NCBI GenBank assembly: GCA_963833835.1
Contig: CAWHZI010000014.1
Coordinates: 248,001-312,000 of the forward strand
From: Bog-532 sp963833835
GTDB taxonomy: Bacteria > Actinomycetota > Actinomycetes > Streptosporangiales > Streptosporangiaceae
DNA: 64,000 nucleotides
Direction: 5' to 3'
Of the stretch, positions 32,896 to 40,440 are shown in pieces. The translations under genes and the position numbers were made by a program. How positions within the stretch are numbered: position 1 is the first letter of the stretch; each line of letters starts with the position of its first letter. The notes beneath the pieces were generated by a model, which was not told the origin of the DNA, made no database searches, and saw only the letters and a list, made by a program, of their open reading frames with translations.

Positions 32896-33726
32896 ATGAC
32901 GACCTGGGAGCAAGGTCCGGTGCGGTGGCTGAACCGGCATGCGGTGGTCCAGCTGCCGGCCAAGGTAGACCAGTCCAACGCCGAGCCGGTGCGACAGCAG
33001 CTGCAGGCGGTGATAACCCGCGACCTGCTGGTGCTGATCGTGGACCTGAGCGGGACCACCGACTGCGACCACGCCTGCGGTGAGGCCCTGGCCCAGGCGT
33101 ACCAGCGGGCCATGATCACTGGCACGGACCTGAGGCTGCTGGTCGGCGCGGGCGCCGTGCCGCGCCTGCTGCAGATAACCGGGCTGGACCGGGTGGTGCC
33201 GGTCTACCACTCGATGGCGGCGGCCATCGCCGCCACCCGCCCCGCCGACACTCCCCCGCCGCCGGCCGACGCGCCCACCACCAGCCCGGCGGAGTGGGCG
33301 GGAGCCGCCGGCCGCGACCTGGGGCTGGGCGGCGGCGACGTCGGAGTCGAAATCGCACTGCTGGACGGGGACGGGGTCATCGTCTGGGTCAACCACGCCT
33401 GGCAAGCGTTCGCGGCGGCCAACGGCGGCGACCCGGACCGGACCGGCACCGGCGTCTCCTACCTGGACGTCTGTGCGGCCGCACCGAACGATCCGGGCTC
33501 CGCGCAGGTCGATGCGGCCATCCGGCGGGCCCTGACCGGCGACCTGCCGGGCGCGCTGACCGTCGAGGTACCGTGCCACAGCCCGGACACGGCCCGCTGG
33601 TTTGACCTGCTGATCTCGCCCCGGCGGGACGACGACGGCCAGAGCGTCGGCGCGACGGTCACGCTCTCGCTGGGCCGGTCACAGAACCTGGGGACCGCCG
33701 GCCCCCATCCCCGGAATCGGGGCTAG
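32896..33726 (+). CDS. STAS domain protein with C-terminal PAS-like domain
   Basis: 276 aa. Residues about 10-105 form a STAS (anti-anti-sigma) domain. At the site where active STAS proteins have D-S-x-G with a phosphorylatable serine, this protein has CDHACGEAL, so serine is replaced by histidine. After a Pro-rich linker (TPPPPADAPTT), residues about 150-260 resemble a PAS domain (VEIALLDGDGVIVWVNHAWQ). A non-phosphorylatable STAS fused to a sensor suggests a constitutive or ligand-driven partner-switch component. Start is ATG 32896 or GTG 32890, behind GGGGTGGGG. Confidence 0.75.
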   Translation: MTTWEQGPVRWLNRHAVVQLPAKVDQSNAEPVRQQLQAVITRDLLVLIVDLSGTTDCDHACGEALAQAYQRAMITGTDLRLLVGAGAVPRLLQITGLDRVVPVYHSMAAAIAATRPADTPPPPADAPTTSPAEWAGAAGRDLGLGGGDVGVEIALLDGDGVIVWVNHAWQAFAAANGGDPDRTGTGVSYLDVCAAAPNDPGSAQVDAAIRRALTGDLPGALTVEVPCHSPDTARWFDLLISPRRDDDGQSVGATVTLSLGRSQNLGTAGPHPRNRG

Positions 33727-33758
33727 GCCGGACTCCGGAATCTGAGCACACTGACAGT

Positions 33759-33968
33759 GTGATCTCGGAGGATGAACAGGATCCCGCGCGACCGGAGGGC
33801 GTGACCCTCGAGGACGTGCGGGAGAAGCTCGCGGGCCGGTGGGACTGCCGCGCCATCACCGCCGGCTACGTCGGCGTCCCCAAGCTGCTCGACGGCACTC
33901 CGATCCCCCGTTACGGGCAGACCCCGGCCGAGCTGCTGGAGAACATCTTGCGGTCCGAGCGGTCGTGA
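33759..33968 (+). CDS. small hypothetical protein, 69 aa
   Basis: Acidic, soluble, with a short helical segment GVTLEDVREKLAGRW and a proline turn TPIPRYGQTPAELLENIL. Codon use is typical of the genome. Start GTG 33759 or ATG 33771 region; no recognised domain. It follows the STAS-PAS gene after 32 bases and could belong to the same transcript. Confidence 0.55.
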   Translation: MISEDEQDPARPEGVTLEDVREKLAGRWDCRAITAGYVGVPKLLDGTPIPRYGQTPAELLENILRSERS

Positions 33969-34017
33969 CCGGCTAGAACCACTTGTCACGCAATCCCATT
34001 TCGGTAACATTCCGTAA

Positions 34018-34239
34018 ATGAACGATCACGGGGATGGGCTGATAGCGATCGGCTTAGTGCTGGCCTTCATCGGTGGCGCGCTCGGCTCCAGGCTGTTGGC
34101 CGCTTACAGGTTCATGAACAGCGCCAAGGCCGGCGCCAAGACGGCCGCCGGAGGGATGAGAGCGCTGCGGCTGCGCTGGCTTTTCTGGGCGATGATCATC
34201 TTCGCCGTAGCCTGGCTGTGGATGCACGGCCAGCTGTGA
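34018..34239 (+). CDS. small two-helix membrane protein, 73 aa
   Basis: N-terminal helix LIAIGLVLAFIGGALGSRLL, a basic glycine/lysine loop (NSAKAGAKTAAGG), and a C-terminal helix LFWAMIIFAVAWLWMHG. Intact and ordinary in codon use. Function unknown. Confidence 0.62.
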   Translation: MNDHGDGLIAIGLVLAFIGGALGSRLLAAYRFMNSAKAGAKTAAGGMRALRLRWLFWAMIIFAVAWLWMHGQL

Positions 34240-34490
34240 GCCGGCCGAAACACGCAGGGCGGGCCGCGTTGGCGGGTCGCGTTGGCGGGTCGCCCCTTCG
34301 ACTCTGGGATGCGGTGCGCCGGCACCCGGGTAACGGCTCCGGGCCCCGTACCAACGTCAGCTTCGGACCCAGGCCAGGCCGGAGCGAGGGTCAACTCCGC
34401 GTGTTAGGAGTTGATTAAAAGTGATTATTGACGGTCGTTCTGCGCCTGCGTGATGCTCCCATGTAACCGCGTACACAAGGAAATACGCGC
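34240..34490. other. gene-free gap with short direct repeat
   Basis: No supported gene. CGCGTTGGCGGGT occurs twice in tandem near 34266-34292, and the sequence turns A/T-rich around 34405-34435. It is the left edge of the scar zone. Confidence 0.4.
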
Positions 34491-34853
34491 AGCGGCCAGT
34501 GCGTGGACGTGATCGGCGACGACACCGGGACCGACGGTGCCGCCGTGGACTTGTGGGGCTGCCAGTCCGGCGCGGTCGATCAGCACTGGACGCACAACTC
34601 CGACGATTCACTGTCCACGCTCGGCCGCTGCCTGGACATCGACGGCGACGGCACCGCGGCCGGGACCAAGGTCGAGCTCTGGGACTGCAACGGCGTCGGC
34701 GGGCAGGTGTGGCAGCAGCAGTCAAACGGTTCGTTGCTCAACCCGCAGTCCGGGCTGTGCCTGGACGACCTCAGCGGGAACACGGCTAATGGGACCCAGC
34801 TGCAGATCTATACCTGTAACGGGACCGGGGCCCAGGAGTTCGCCTTGAGCTAG
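34491..34853 (+). pseudogene. C-terminal fragment of a ricin-type beta-trefoil (CBM13) protein
   Basis: About 120 codons encode a nearly complete ricin-B/CBM13 domain: SGQCVDVIGDDTGTDGA, VDLWGCQSGAVDQHW, GRCLDIDGDGTAAGTKV, ELWDCNGVGGQVWQ, GLCLDDLSGNTANGTQL and IYTCNGTGAQEF. The three Q-x-W/QEF turns of the trefoil are visible. No start codon, signal peptide or catalytic domain precedes it, so this is the tail of a secreted glycoside hydrolase whose 5' part has been lost. It reads cleanly to a TAG at 34851-34853. Confidence 0.72.
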
Positions 34854-35257
34854 CCCGGGGGCTCGCCGGGTCTGGGCCGGGGCGTGGGGCTGACGCGACT
34901 CGCGTGGCCGGTGTGAACCAAGATGACGGGTGGGGGTGCGGAGTCAGGGAGCTGGGTGCGGTTTCCCGTAGATGCTGTGGGAAACCGTACCCGGCTTCGA
35001 AGTGCGGGCTCGGCGCTGAGCCTGGTGTGACTGCCGGGGTGGGAGGGAGCATTGGCTCCCCTCCGGGCTGGGTACCCGGGCATTGGGGAAGACTTTTTGA
35101 CAGATGCTGACTAAAAGTCTTCCCGAATCGAGAGGACGTCACGCTAGCGAGGCTCCCGTGGCTGAAGTGGCGGGCGGGCGGCGACCCGCGGAGGACTGGG
35201 CCTACTTTTGTGCAGGATTTGCTTAAAACTGGGCCCAGCCCGGAAGTGCACGCCTAG
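34854..35257. repeat. hairpin-rich intergenic zone with two diverged repeat copies
   Basis: Three stem-loops follow each other: CGGTTTCCC / GGGAAACCG (34959-34987), GGGAGC / GCTCCC (35045-35060) and GGGAAGACTTTT / AAAAGTCTTCCC (35086-35124, 12 bp perfect). The loops of the first and third share AGATGCTG. A segment ACTTTTTGACAG...AAAAGT...CACGCTAGCGAG (35092-35151) recurs in diverged form as ACTTTTGTGCAG...AAAACTGG...CACGCCTAGCGAGCC (about 35205-35263). No intact gene. Confidence 0.6.
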
Positions 35258-35365
35258 CGAGCCCGGCCGTACAAGTGGAGTTACGACGCCGACGCCGAGC
35301 GGGCCCGCCGCCTCGAACGCCACCCCCAGCCCGAACCACAGACCGTCCTCCCCGAAGCCGCATGA
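35258..35365 (+). pseudogene. C-terminal remnant of an IS630-type transposase
   Basis: 35 codons in one clean GC-rich frame end in TGA: RARPYKWSYDADAERARRLE, then RHPQPEPQTVLPEAA. RPYKWSYD resembles the NRTAKPFxWxYD ending of IS630-family transposases. A TAG immediately precedes it in frame. It is only a scar; no terminal repeats or catalytic residues remain. Confidence 0.55.
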
Positions 35366-35415
35366 CAGCAACGCTCAGTCACCAAGGCCCAGGCGGGAAC
35401 TTGTGAGGGGCTGCA

Positions 35416-35826
35416 CTAAGGAGCGAGAACAGTAAGCCCGGCTTCTGCGCACTCGTCGTCTTGCCCAGGCATCATTCCGCCGCTTACCGCCACCGCACCG
35501 AGGACGGTGTCCCCCCGCAGGATGAGCGCCGCGCCGGCGCCCGCCAGGATGGGCACCCGCACGGCCCGATCCAGCTGGGCGAAGAAGCCAGGGTTGGCCT
35601 CCTGCATCTGGCGCAGTGCCGCCCCGTCGCGGCGGAAGAGGGCGACGCTGGCCGCTTTGGTCTCGGCGATCCGGGCCGAGAGCGGCGCTGCGCCGTACAT
35701 GCGGCCGAGGGCCTGCAGGTGCCCGCCTTCGTCAACGACCGCGACCGTGACCAGTGCAGCAATCTTGGCCGCGCGCTCGTGTGCGCCGGTGATGACTGTC
35801 TGGGCCTCTTGGAGCGTTAGCGGCAT
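35416..35826 (-). CDS. GlcG/HbpS-family haem-binding-like protein
   Basis: 136 aa. The whole protein matches the GlcG/HbpS fold (PF03928-type): LTLQEAQTVITGAHERAAK, VTVAVVDEGGHLQALGRM, ETKAASVALFRRDGAALR, and the glycine-rich end LRGDTVLGAVAVSGGMMPGQ. Family members bind haem or corrinoids, or take part in propanediol/glycolate metabolism and redox sensing; the ligand here is unknown. It is divergent from a TetR regulator, which probably controls it. A short GGAC-aacc-GTCC dyad (35847-35858) lies between them. Confidence 0.85.
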   Translation of the reverse strand: MPLTLQEAQTVITGAHERAAKIAALVTVAVVDEGGHLQALGRMYGAAPLSARIAETKAASVALFRRDGAALRQMQEANPGFFAQLDRAVRVPILAGAGAALILRGDTVLGAVAVSGGMMPGQDDECAEAGLTVLAP

Positions 35827-35925
35827 CGCGATCCCCTAAGTTATGTGGACAACCGTCCTTGCATGAACGAGCGTATTCTCAGAGGCGGCCGCAGCGCAAG
35901 TACGCAAAGCTAGAATGACCGGGCC

Positions 35926-36570
35926 ATGGACGACACCACCTCGGCAGGTCTCTCTGCTGGCCCTCGCCGCCCCAACGCGCGCGGGCAGGGGGAGCGGCTG
36001 CGGGAGGAGATCATTTCCGCCGCCGTGCAGATGCTCGGCGATCTAGCCGACGACGAGGCCTTGTCGCTGCGCGCGGTTGCACGTGCGGCATCGATATCCC
36101 CCACCTCTGTTTACCTGTACTTTCCAGATCGTGACGCGCTCGTCGCGGCGGCCATGCAACGCTGCCATGCGGAGATGCTCCAGGCTGCGGATGAGGCCGG
36201 GGCCGCACAGCAGGACCCCGCTCTCGGCTTGCGCGCACGGATCCTGGCGCAGGCGGCCTGGGTGCAGGAGCATCCCGGCCTCTACAAGGTGATGCATGAG
36301 AGCAAGGTCGGCATGCCTTTCAAGGAGGCCGCGTTCACGCGCACTACGGCTGCCGTGCAGCGCTGCATGGACGCTGGGGTTGCCTCGCCAGGGGACGCCG
36401 CCACCGTCGCACTCGATCTCCGGACGGCCGTCATCGGCATGCTGTCTCTGCGGATCAATGAGCCTGATCTGCCCTGGCCGCCCTTCCCCGAGCAAGCCGA
36501 TCGATTCCTCTCCAAGCTCGTCGGACTCGCGCCGCTGGCCGGGGAGACGACAGCTTCGCAGGCAAAATAG
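35926..36570 (+). CDS. TetR-family regulator
   Basis: 214 aa. N-terminal HTH: LREEIISAAVQMLGDLADDE, then LRAVARAASISPTSVYLYFP with recognition helix SPTSVYLYFPDRDAL. The C-terminal domain has the WHG/TetR_C_33-like pattern (LAQAAWVQEHPGLYKVMHES). It is divergent from the GlcG-like gene by 99 bp, its likely target. A transposase scar begins just after its stop. Confidence 0.85.
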   Translation: MDDTTSAGLSAGPRRPNARGQGERLREEIISAAVQMLGDLADDEALSLRAVARAASISPTSVYLYFPDRDALVAAAMQRCHAEMLQAADEAGAAQQDPALGLRARILAQAAWVQEHPGLYKVMHESKVGMPFKEAAFTRTTAAVQRCMDAGVASPGDAATVALDLRTAVIGMLSLRINEPDLPWPPFPEQADRFLSKLVGLAPLAGETTASQAK

Positions 36571-36576
36571 CCTCCG

Positions 36577-36633
36577 CGCGGCCTGCGCCGCGGCGACTTC
36601 ACCTCCCGCGAGGACCTCGAAACCCGGATCACC
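36577..36633 (+). pseudogene. second IS630-type transposase remnant
   Basis: Frame RGLRRGDFTSREDLETRIT resembles the segment of IS630 transposases that lies shortly upstream of the NRTAKPFxWxYD ending. It sits between the TetR stop and the convergent isomerase gene. Together with 35258-35365 it shows that IS630-type elements flanked the GlcG/TetR pair. Confidence 0.45.
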
Positions 36634-36673
36634 TCTTCGACCCCGGAGCCGGAAGTGCCCCCGCCGGAGGCGA

Positions 36674-37429
36674 TCAGTCGAGGCCGAGGACGTCGCGGAG
36701 GTAGGCGCGACTTACCTCGAAGCCCTCGGCGAGGGAGGCGGGGCTTTCTTCGTCGACGCAGAGCCAGCCGGAGTAGCCCACGTCGCCCAGGGCGGCGGTG
36801 ATGGCCTTGAAGTCCAGGGTGCCCTGGCCGAGGAGGCGCCACTGGCCGTCGGCGTAGTCCTTGAGGTGGAGGTTGTCGATGACGGGGGCGAAGTCGCGGA
36901 TCAGCCGGGGAATGTCGGTGACGCCGGACTTGGCCAGGTGCGCGGTGTCGACGGTGAGCCCCACGTGATCGGCGGCGGAGAAGAAGACGCCGAAGTCCTC
37001 GTAGTGCATGACCGGCTGCTGGTAGTGGTGGTGCAGCGACAGCGCGACGCCCTGCTCGGCGGCCTCGCGGCCCACCGCGGACAAGGTGCGGGCGTACGAG
37101 CGCAGGTCAGCCGGGGTGACGCCGTCGCGGGGGTGGTCGTGGCAGAAGACCACGCGCTCGGCGCTGGTGGCCGCGGCGAAGGCGACGATCTGCCGCAGCC
37201 GGGCCAGCCCATTGGCCCCGGCCTCGTCCAGGGTGCCCATGGTGATCAGCGCGCTGGTCAGGGCCTGATCGCCGCCCCAGCGGCCCGCGAAACCGGGTGG
37301 GTCGGCGACGAACTCGGCGTACTGGTTGCCCTTGAGCTGCAGGCCGGCGTACCCGGCGGACCGGAACCCGCCGAACAGCTCCCGCTGCCCGGCGTCGTCC
37401 CGGGTGGGCTTGGAGAAGGCGATCTTCAC
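36674..37429 (-). CDS. sugar phosphate isomerase/epimerase (TIM barrel)
   Basis: 251 aa AP-endonuclease-2/xylose-isomerase-like fold. The blocks SLHHHYQQPVMHY, VGLTVDTAHLAKSG, NLHLKDYADG and CVDEESPASL supply the His/Asp/Glu metal ligands of the family. Likely an inositol- or sugar-acid-related isomerase, dehydratase or epimerase. Overlaps the upstream oxidoreductase gene by 4 bases, so the two are translationally coupled. Confidence 0.85.
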   Translation of the reverse strand: MKIAFSKPTRDDAGQRELFGGFRSAGYAGLQLKGNQYAEFVADPPGFAGRWGGDQALTSALITMGTLDEAGANGLARLRQIVAFAAATSAERVVFCHDHPRDGVTPADLRSYARTLSAVGREAAEQGVALSLHHHYQQPVMHYEDFGVFFSAADHVGLTVDTAHLAKSGVTDIPRLIRDFAPVIDNLHLKDYADGQWRLLGQGTLDFKAITAALGDVGYSGWLCVDEESPASLAEGFEVSRAYLRDVLGLD

Positions 37430-38502
37430 GCGGGCAGTCCTCCGGTCAGCTCGACGGCGCGGCCCTGCTCAGCCGACTGGTACGCGGCCTCGAGCAGGGC
37501 GATGGTCTTCAGGTTGTCGCGGCCGCTGTTGCTGGGCGGCGCGGCGGTGCCGAGGGCGTCCAGGAGCCGGCCCAGGCTGCGGAAGGCCGACTCGGGCTTA
37601 CCCGGGCCGGCGTAGGGGTTGGTCCACACCTTGGTGCCGTCGGCGCTGTGCCGGGTCAGCGTGCCGTAGCCGAACTCCAGGGTGGCCCGTTCTCCGATGA
37701 CCACCGTGTCGGTGGCGGCGAACCGGCTGGAAAAGCTCTGGGTGTAGCTGACCGGGACCCGGCCGAAGTCGATCTGCACGTAGGCGTCGGTCTCGCCGGC
37801 GCAGTCGATAGCCGGGGAGGAAAAGGTCCGGGCCGTGACCAGGGTCGCGTCCCAGCTCACCAGCTGCCGGAACCCGTCGAACCAGTGCACGCCCATCACC
37901 GACAGCGCGTGCCGCGGCTGCTCGATCCGCCAGCCCCGGTCCTGGCGGAACATCAGGTCGCGCTGGACGATGCCGAGGACCGAGCCGACCTCACCGTCCG
38001 CGATGAGCCGGGCGGCGATGCCGAAGGCGTAGTGGTCGCGGAAGTTCTGGTCCACCGCGAGCAGCACGCCCGCCCGCTCGCACAACGTCACCAGCTCGGC
38101 GGCCTCGGCGTAGGTGTCGGCCAGCGGCTTCTCGGTCAGGATGTGCTTGCCCGCGTGAGCCAGGGCGGCCACCGCGGGCTTCCGGACCTCGCTCGGGGTG
38201 CAGACCACCGCGACGTCCCAGTTGTCATCGCTGGCGCTAGCCCCGTGTTGGCCAGCACTGGCGTCGCCGAGCAGGTCCTCGACCGAGGCAAAGGTCTTGG
38301 GCACGCCGTATTCCCGCTCGGCCCAGGCCCGCCGTTCGGGCACCGGGTCGCAGGCGGCCACCACCCGGACCCGCTCGGGGTGGGCGCGGAAGCCGTCGAA
38401 GTGCATGGCGGAGACGTTGCCGCAGCCGACCACGGCGATGTTGTGGACGGTTACTCCGTCGTGGCCAGTTCCTCCGTTGTGGGTGGTTACTCCGGCCGTC
38501 AC
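37426..38502 (-). CDS. Gfo/Idh/MocA-family oxidoreductase
   Basis: 358 aa. Rossmann motif VVGCGNVSAMHFDGF (about residues 24-38), then the EKPLAD motif containing the catalytic lysine of this family (HILTEKPLADTYAEA). GVHWFDGFRQLV supplies the conserved C-terminal histidine. NAD(P)-dependent oxidation or reduction of a sugar. An Asn/Gly/His-rich low-complexity N-terminus (THNGGTGHDG) precedes the fold. Forms a compact operon with a cupin upstream and the TIM-barrel isomerase downstream. Confidence 0.88.
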   Translation of the reverse strand: MTAGVTTHNGGTGHDGVTVHNIAVVGCGNVSAMHFDGFRAHPERVRVVAACDPVPERRAWAEREYGVPKTFASVEDLLGDASAGQHGASASDDNWDVAVVCTPSEVRKPAVAALAHAGKHILTEKPLADTYAEAAELVTLCERAGVLLAVDQNFRDHYAFGIAARLIADGEVGSVLGIVQRDLMFRQDRGWRIEQPRHALSVMGVHWFDGFRQLVSWDATLVTARTFSSPAIDCAGETDAYVQIDFGRVPVSYTQSFSSRFAATDTVVIGERATLEFGYGTLTRHSADGTKVWTNPYAGPGKPESAFRSLGRLLDALGTAAPPSNSGRDNLKTIALLEAAYQSAEQGRAVELTGGLPA

Positions 38503-38855
38503 TCCCCCACAACCTGCCGGTCGGCGGTGTTGAAGGTGATCAGGAACTCGGCTTCGTCGGGGCCGATGTTGCGGGCCTGGTGGATGGCGCCGAGGGGGAT
38601 GGAGATTGTGTCGCCCGCTTTCATCTCCACCGAGGCGTCGTCGACCCGGTGCTCGATGTGGCCCCGCACCACGTGCAGCACCTCATCGGAGTTGGGGTGA
38701 TAGTGCGCCGGGTTGGCCCGGCCCGGCTTGATGAAGCACCGGCCGACGGTCAGCACGGTCGAGTTGCCCAGCGCCCCGGACACCATCCATACCAGCCGGC
38801 CCCAGTCTTGCTCGTCCACGGTGTAGTCGGCTGGTCGTGCGACGTTGACGGTCAT
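38499..38855 (-). CDS. cupin-domain protein
   Basis: 118 aa from ATG 38855. Metal-binding cupin motif 1 AHYHPNSDEVLHVVRGHIEH and motif 2 GDTISIPLGAIHQARN are complete. It could be a sugar isomerase/epimerase or sensor. The overlap of 4 bases with the downstream oxidoreductase makes it the first gene of a three-gene unit. A longer start (38897) is possible but has no ribosome-binding sequence. Confidence 0.85.
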   Translation of the reverse strand: MTVNVARPADYTVDEQDWGRLVWMVSGALGNSTVLTVGRCFIKPGRANPAHYHPNSDEVLHVVRGHIEHRVDDASVEMKAGDTISIPLGAIHQARNIGPDEAEFLITFNTADRQVVGE

Positions 38856-38918
38856 GATCCGATCGTGGCCGGAAAGGCAAAGGTTTTCCAGAGCCAATTT
38901 CGAAGTGGTGGATCCAGC

Positions 38919-40385
38919 TCAGGCGGTGAACGCCTGCCAGGCGACGGCGAGGCGGTGCAGTCCGGACAGCACGTCCGGCAGTGGCGGGGCGAAGCTGATC
39001 CGCAGGTAATCGTCCAGCCCGTCGGCGCAGCTGAACGTGGGTCCTGGCAGCAGGGCCACCCCGGCCCGGTCGGCGGCCTGGGCGAACGCGGTCGCGCCCG
39101 AGACGGGTAGCCGCACCCACAGCGAGGCCCCGCCCGCGGGCGGTGAGAACCGCCAGTCCGGCAGCAGTTCGGCCACGGCGGTGGTCACCGTGTCCCGGGC
39201 CAGGGTCAGCGCGGCCCGGCGGCGGTCGCGGGCCAGCTCGATGTGCGGCAGCAGCCGGGCCGTCACCAGCTGGGCCAGCACCGAGGTGCCCAGGTCCTCA
39301 CCGCCCTTGACCGAGGTCAGCGTGGCCACGGTAGCGGGGTCGGCCCGCAGCCAGCCGACCCGCAGGCCACCCCAGAACGACTTGCTGGCCGAGCCGATCA
39401 TGATCACCGGGCCGCCGTAGGCCGCGGTCGGCTTCAGCACGGGGCCAGGAGGTGGATCGACGAGGGTGTCGTACAAGGTGGCGTCGTCGAGCACCGGCAC
39501 CCCCAGGTCGGCCAGCGCCTGGCGGCCGGAAGCGTCCAGCACCGAGCCGGTGGGGTTGTGCACGGTGGACTGGATGAGGACCAGCGCGGGACGGTGGGCT
39601 CGCACCGCGGCCCGCACCGCGGCCACGTCGATCCCGGCCGGGCCGCTGGGCACCGGGATCAGCCGGGCCCCCACCGAACGCAGCACCTCGATCGCGCCAC
39701 GGAACGACGGTTCCTCGATCAGCACCGGTGCACCGGGCTCCAGCAGCGTGGTGGCGACCAGGCGCAGTGCCTGCTGCGCGCCCGAGGTGACGACGATCTG
39801 GTCCGGCGTGGTGGGCAGGCCCAGGTCGGTGTAGTAACCGGCCACGGCCTGCCGCAGGGCGGGCAAACCGGCGGGCAGGTAGCCGTGTGTGCTGACCAGT
39901 TCGCGCAGGTCAGCCCCGCTGAGCCGGTCGATCTCGGCCGTGACCAGGTCCAGCCCGCCGAGCGCGGCGCTGCGCAGGTCGATGCGGGCCAGCTGGCCCG
40001 GTGGGTTCGGCCGCACGACGTCGGGCAGGGGCAGGAATGACCGGAGCCGGTCGTCGCCGCGGATCAGCGTGTGCCGCCCGGCCAGCGACACGTAGGTACC
40101 GTCACCCCGGCGGCTGGCGAAAACTCCTTCACCCCGCAGCTCGTCGAAGGCCGCGCCGACCGTGTTGCGGCTGACGTTCAGCGTGTCAGCCAGGATCCGT
40201 TCGGACGGCAGGCGAGTGCCGGCCGGCAGATCCCCGGCCCAGACCAGGGCGCGCAGTCGCCCCGTGAGGCGGGTGTGCAGCGCACCCTCCCCCGCCACCC
40301 AGCCCTCCAGCAGCCGGGCCAGCTGGCTACGCCCGATGACCGCGGCCACCGGTCGCGAATTGGCTCTCGCTTTCCCAGGTGCCAT
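38919..40385 (-). CDS. MocR/GntR-type regulator with PLP aminotransferase domain
   Basis: 488 aa. N-terminal GntR winged helix (GTRLPSERILADTLNVSRNT, then EGVFASRRGDGTYVS) followed by a fold-type I aminotransferase domain (VVTSGAQQALRLVATTLLEP; VHNPTGSVLD; lysine motif GSASKSFWGGLRVGW). These proteins regulate PLP, GABA, taurine or amino-acid metabolism and bind PLP-amino acid adducts. Divergent from the Tm-1-like / PEP-hydrolase-like operon 55 bp away, which is its probable target. The native start is uncertain; 40385 begins MAPGKARAN. Confidence 0.85.
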   Translation of the reverse strand: MAPGKARANSRPVAAVIGRSQLARLLEGWVAGEGALHTRLTGRLRALVWAGDLPAGTRLPSERILADTLNVSRNTVGAAFDELRGEGVFASRRGDGTYVSLAGRHTLIRGDDRLRSFLPLPDVVRPNPPGQLARIDLRSAALGGLDLVTAEIDRLSGADLRELVSTHGYLPAGLPALRQAVAGYYTDLGLPTTPDQIVVTSGAQQALRLVATTLLEPGAPVLIEEPSFRGAIEVLRSVGARLIPVPSGPAGIDVAAVRAAVRAHRPALVLIQSTVHNPTGSVLDASGRQALADLGVPVLDDATLYDTLVDPPPGPVLKPTAAYGGPVIMIGSASKSFWGGLRVGWLRADPATVATLTSVKGGEDLGTSVLAQLVTARLLPHIELARDRRRAALTLARDTVTTAVAELLPDWRFSPPAGGASLWVRLPVSGATAFAQAADRAGVALLPGPTFSCADGLDDYLRISFAPPLPDVLSGLHRLAVAWQAFTA

Positions 40386-40440
40386 GCAGCGATGATCGTG
40401 CAGGTTGGGATAGCACGGCAACGTGGGAGGGAGTCCGCCG

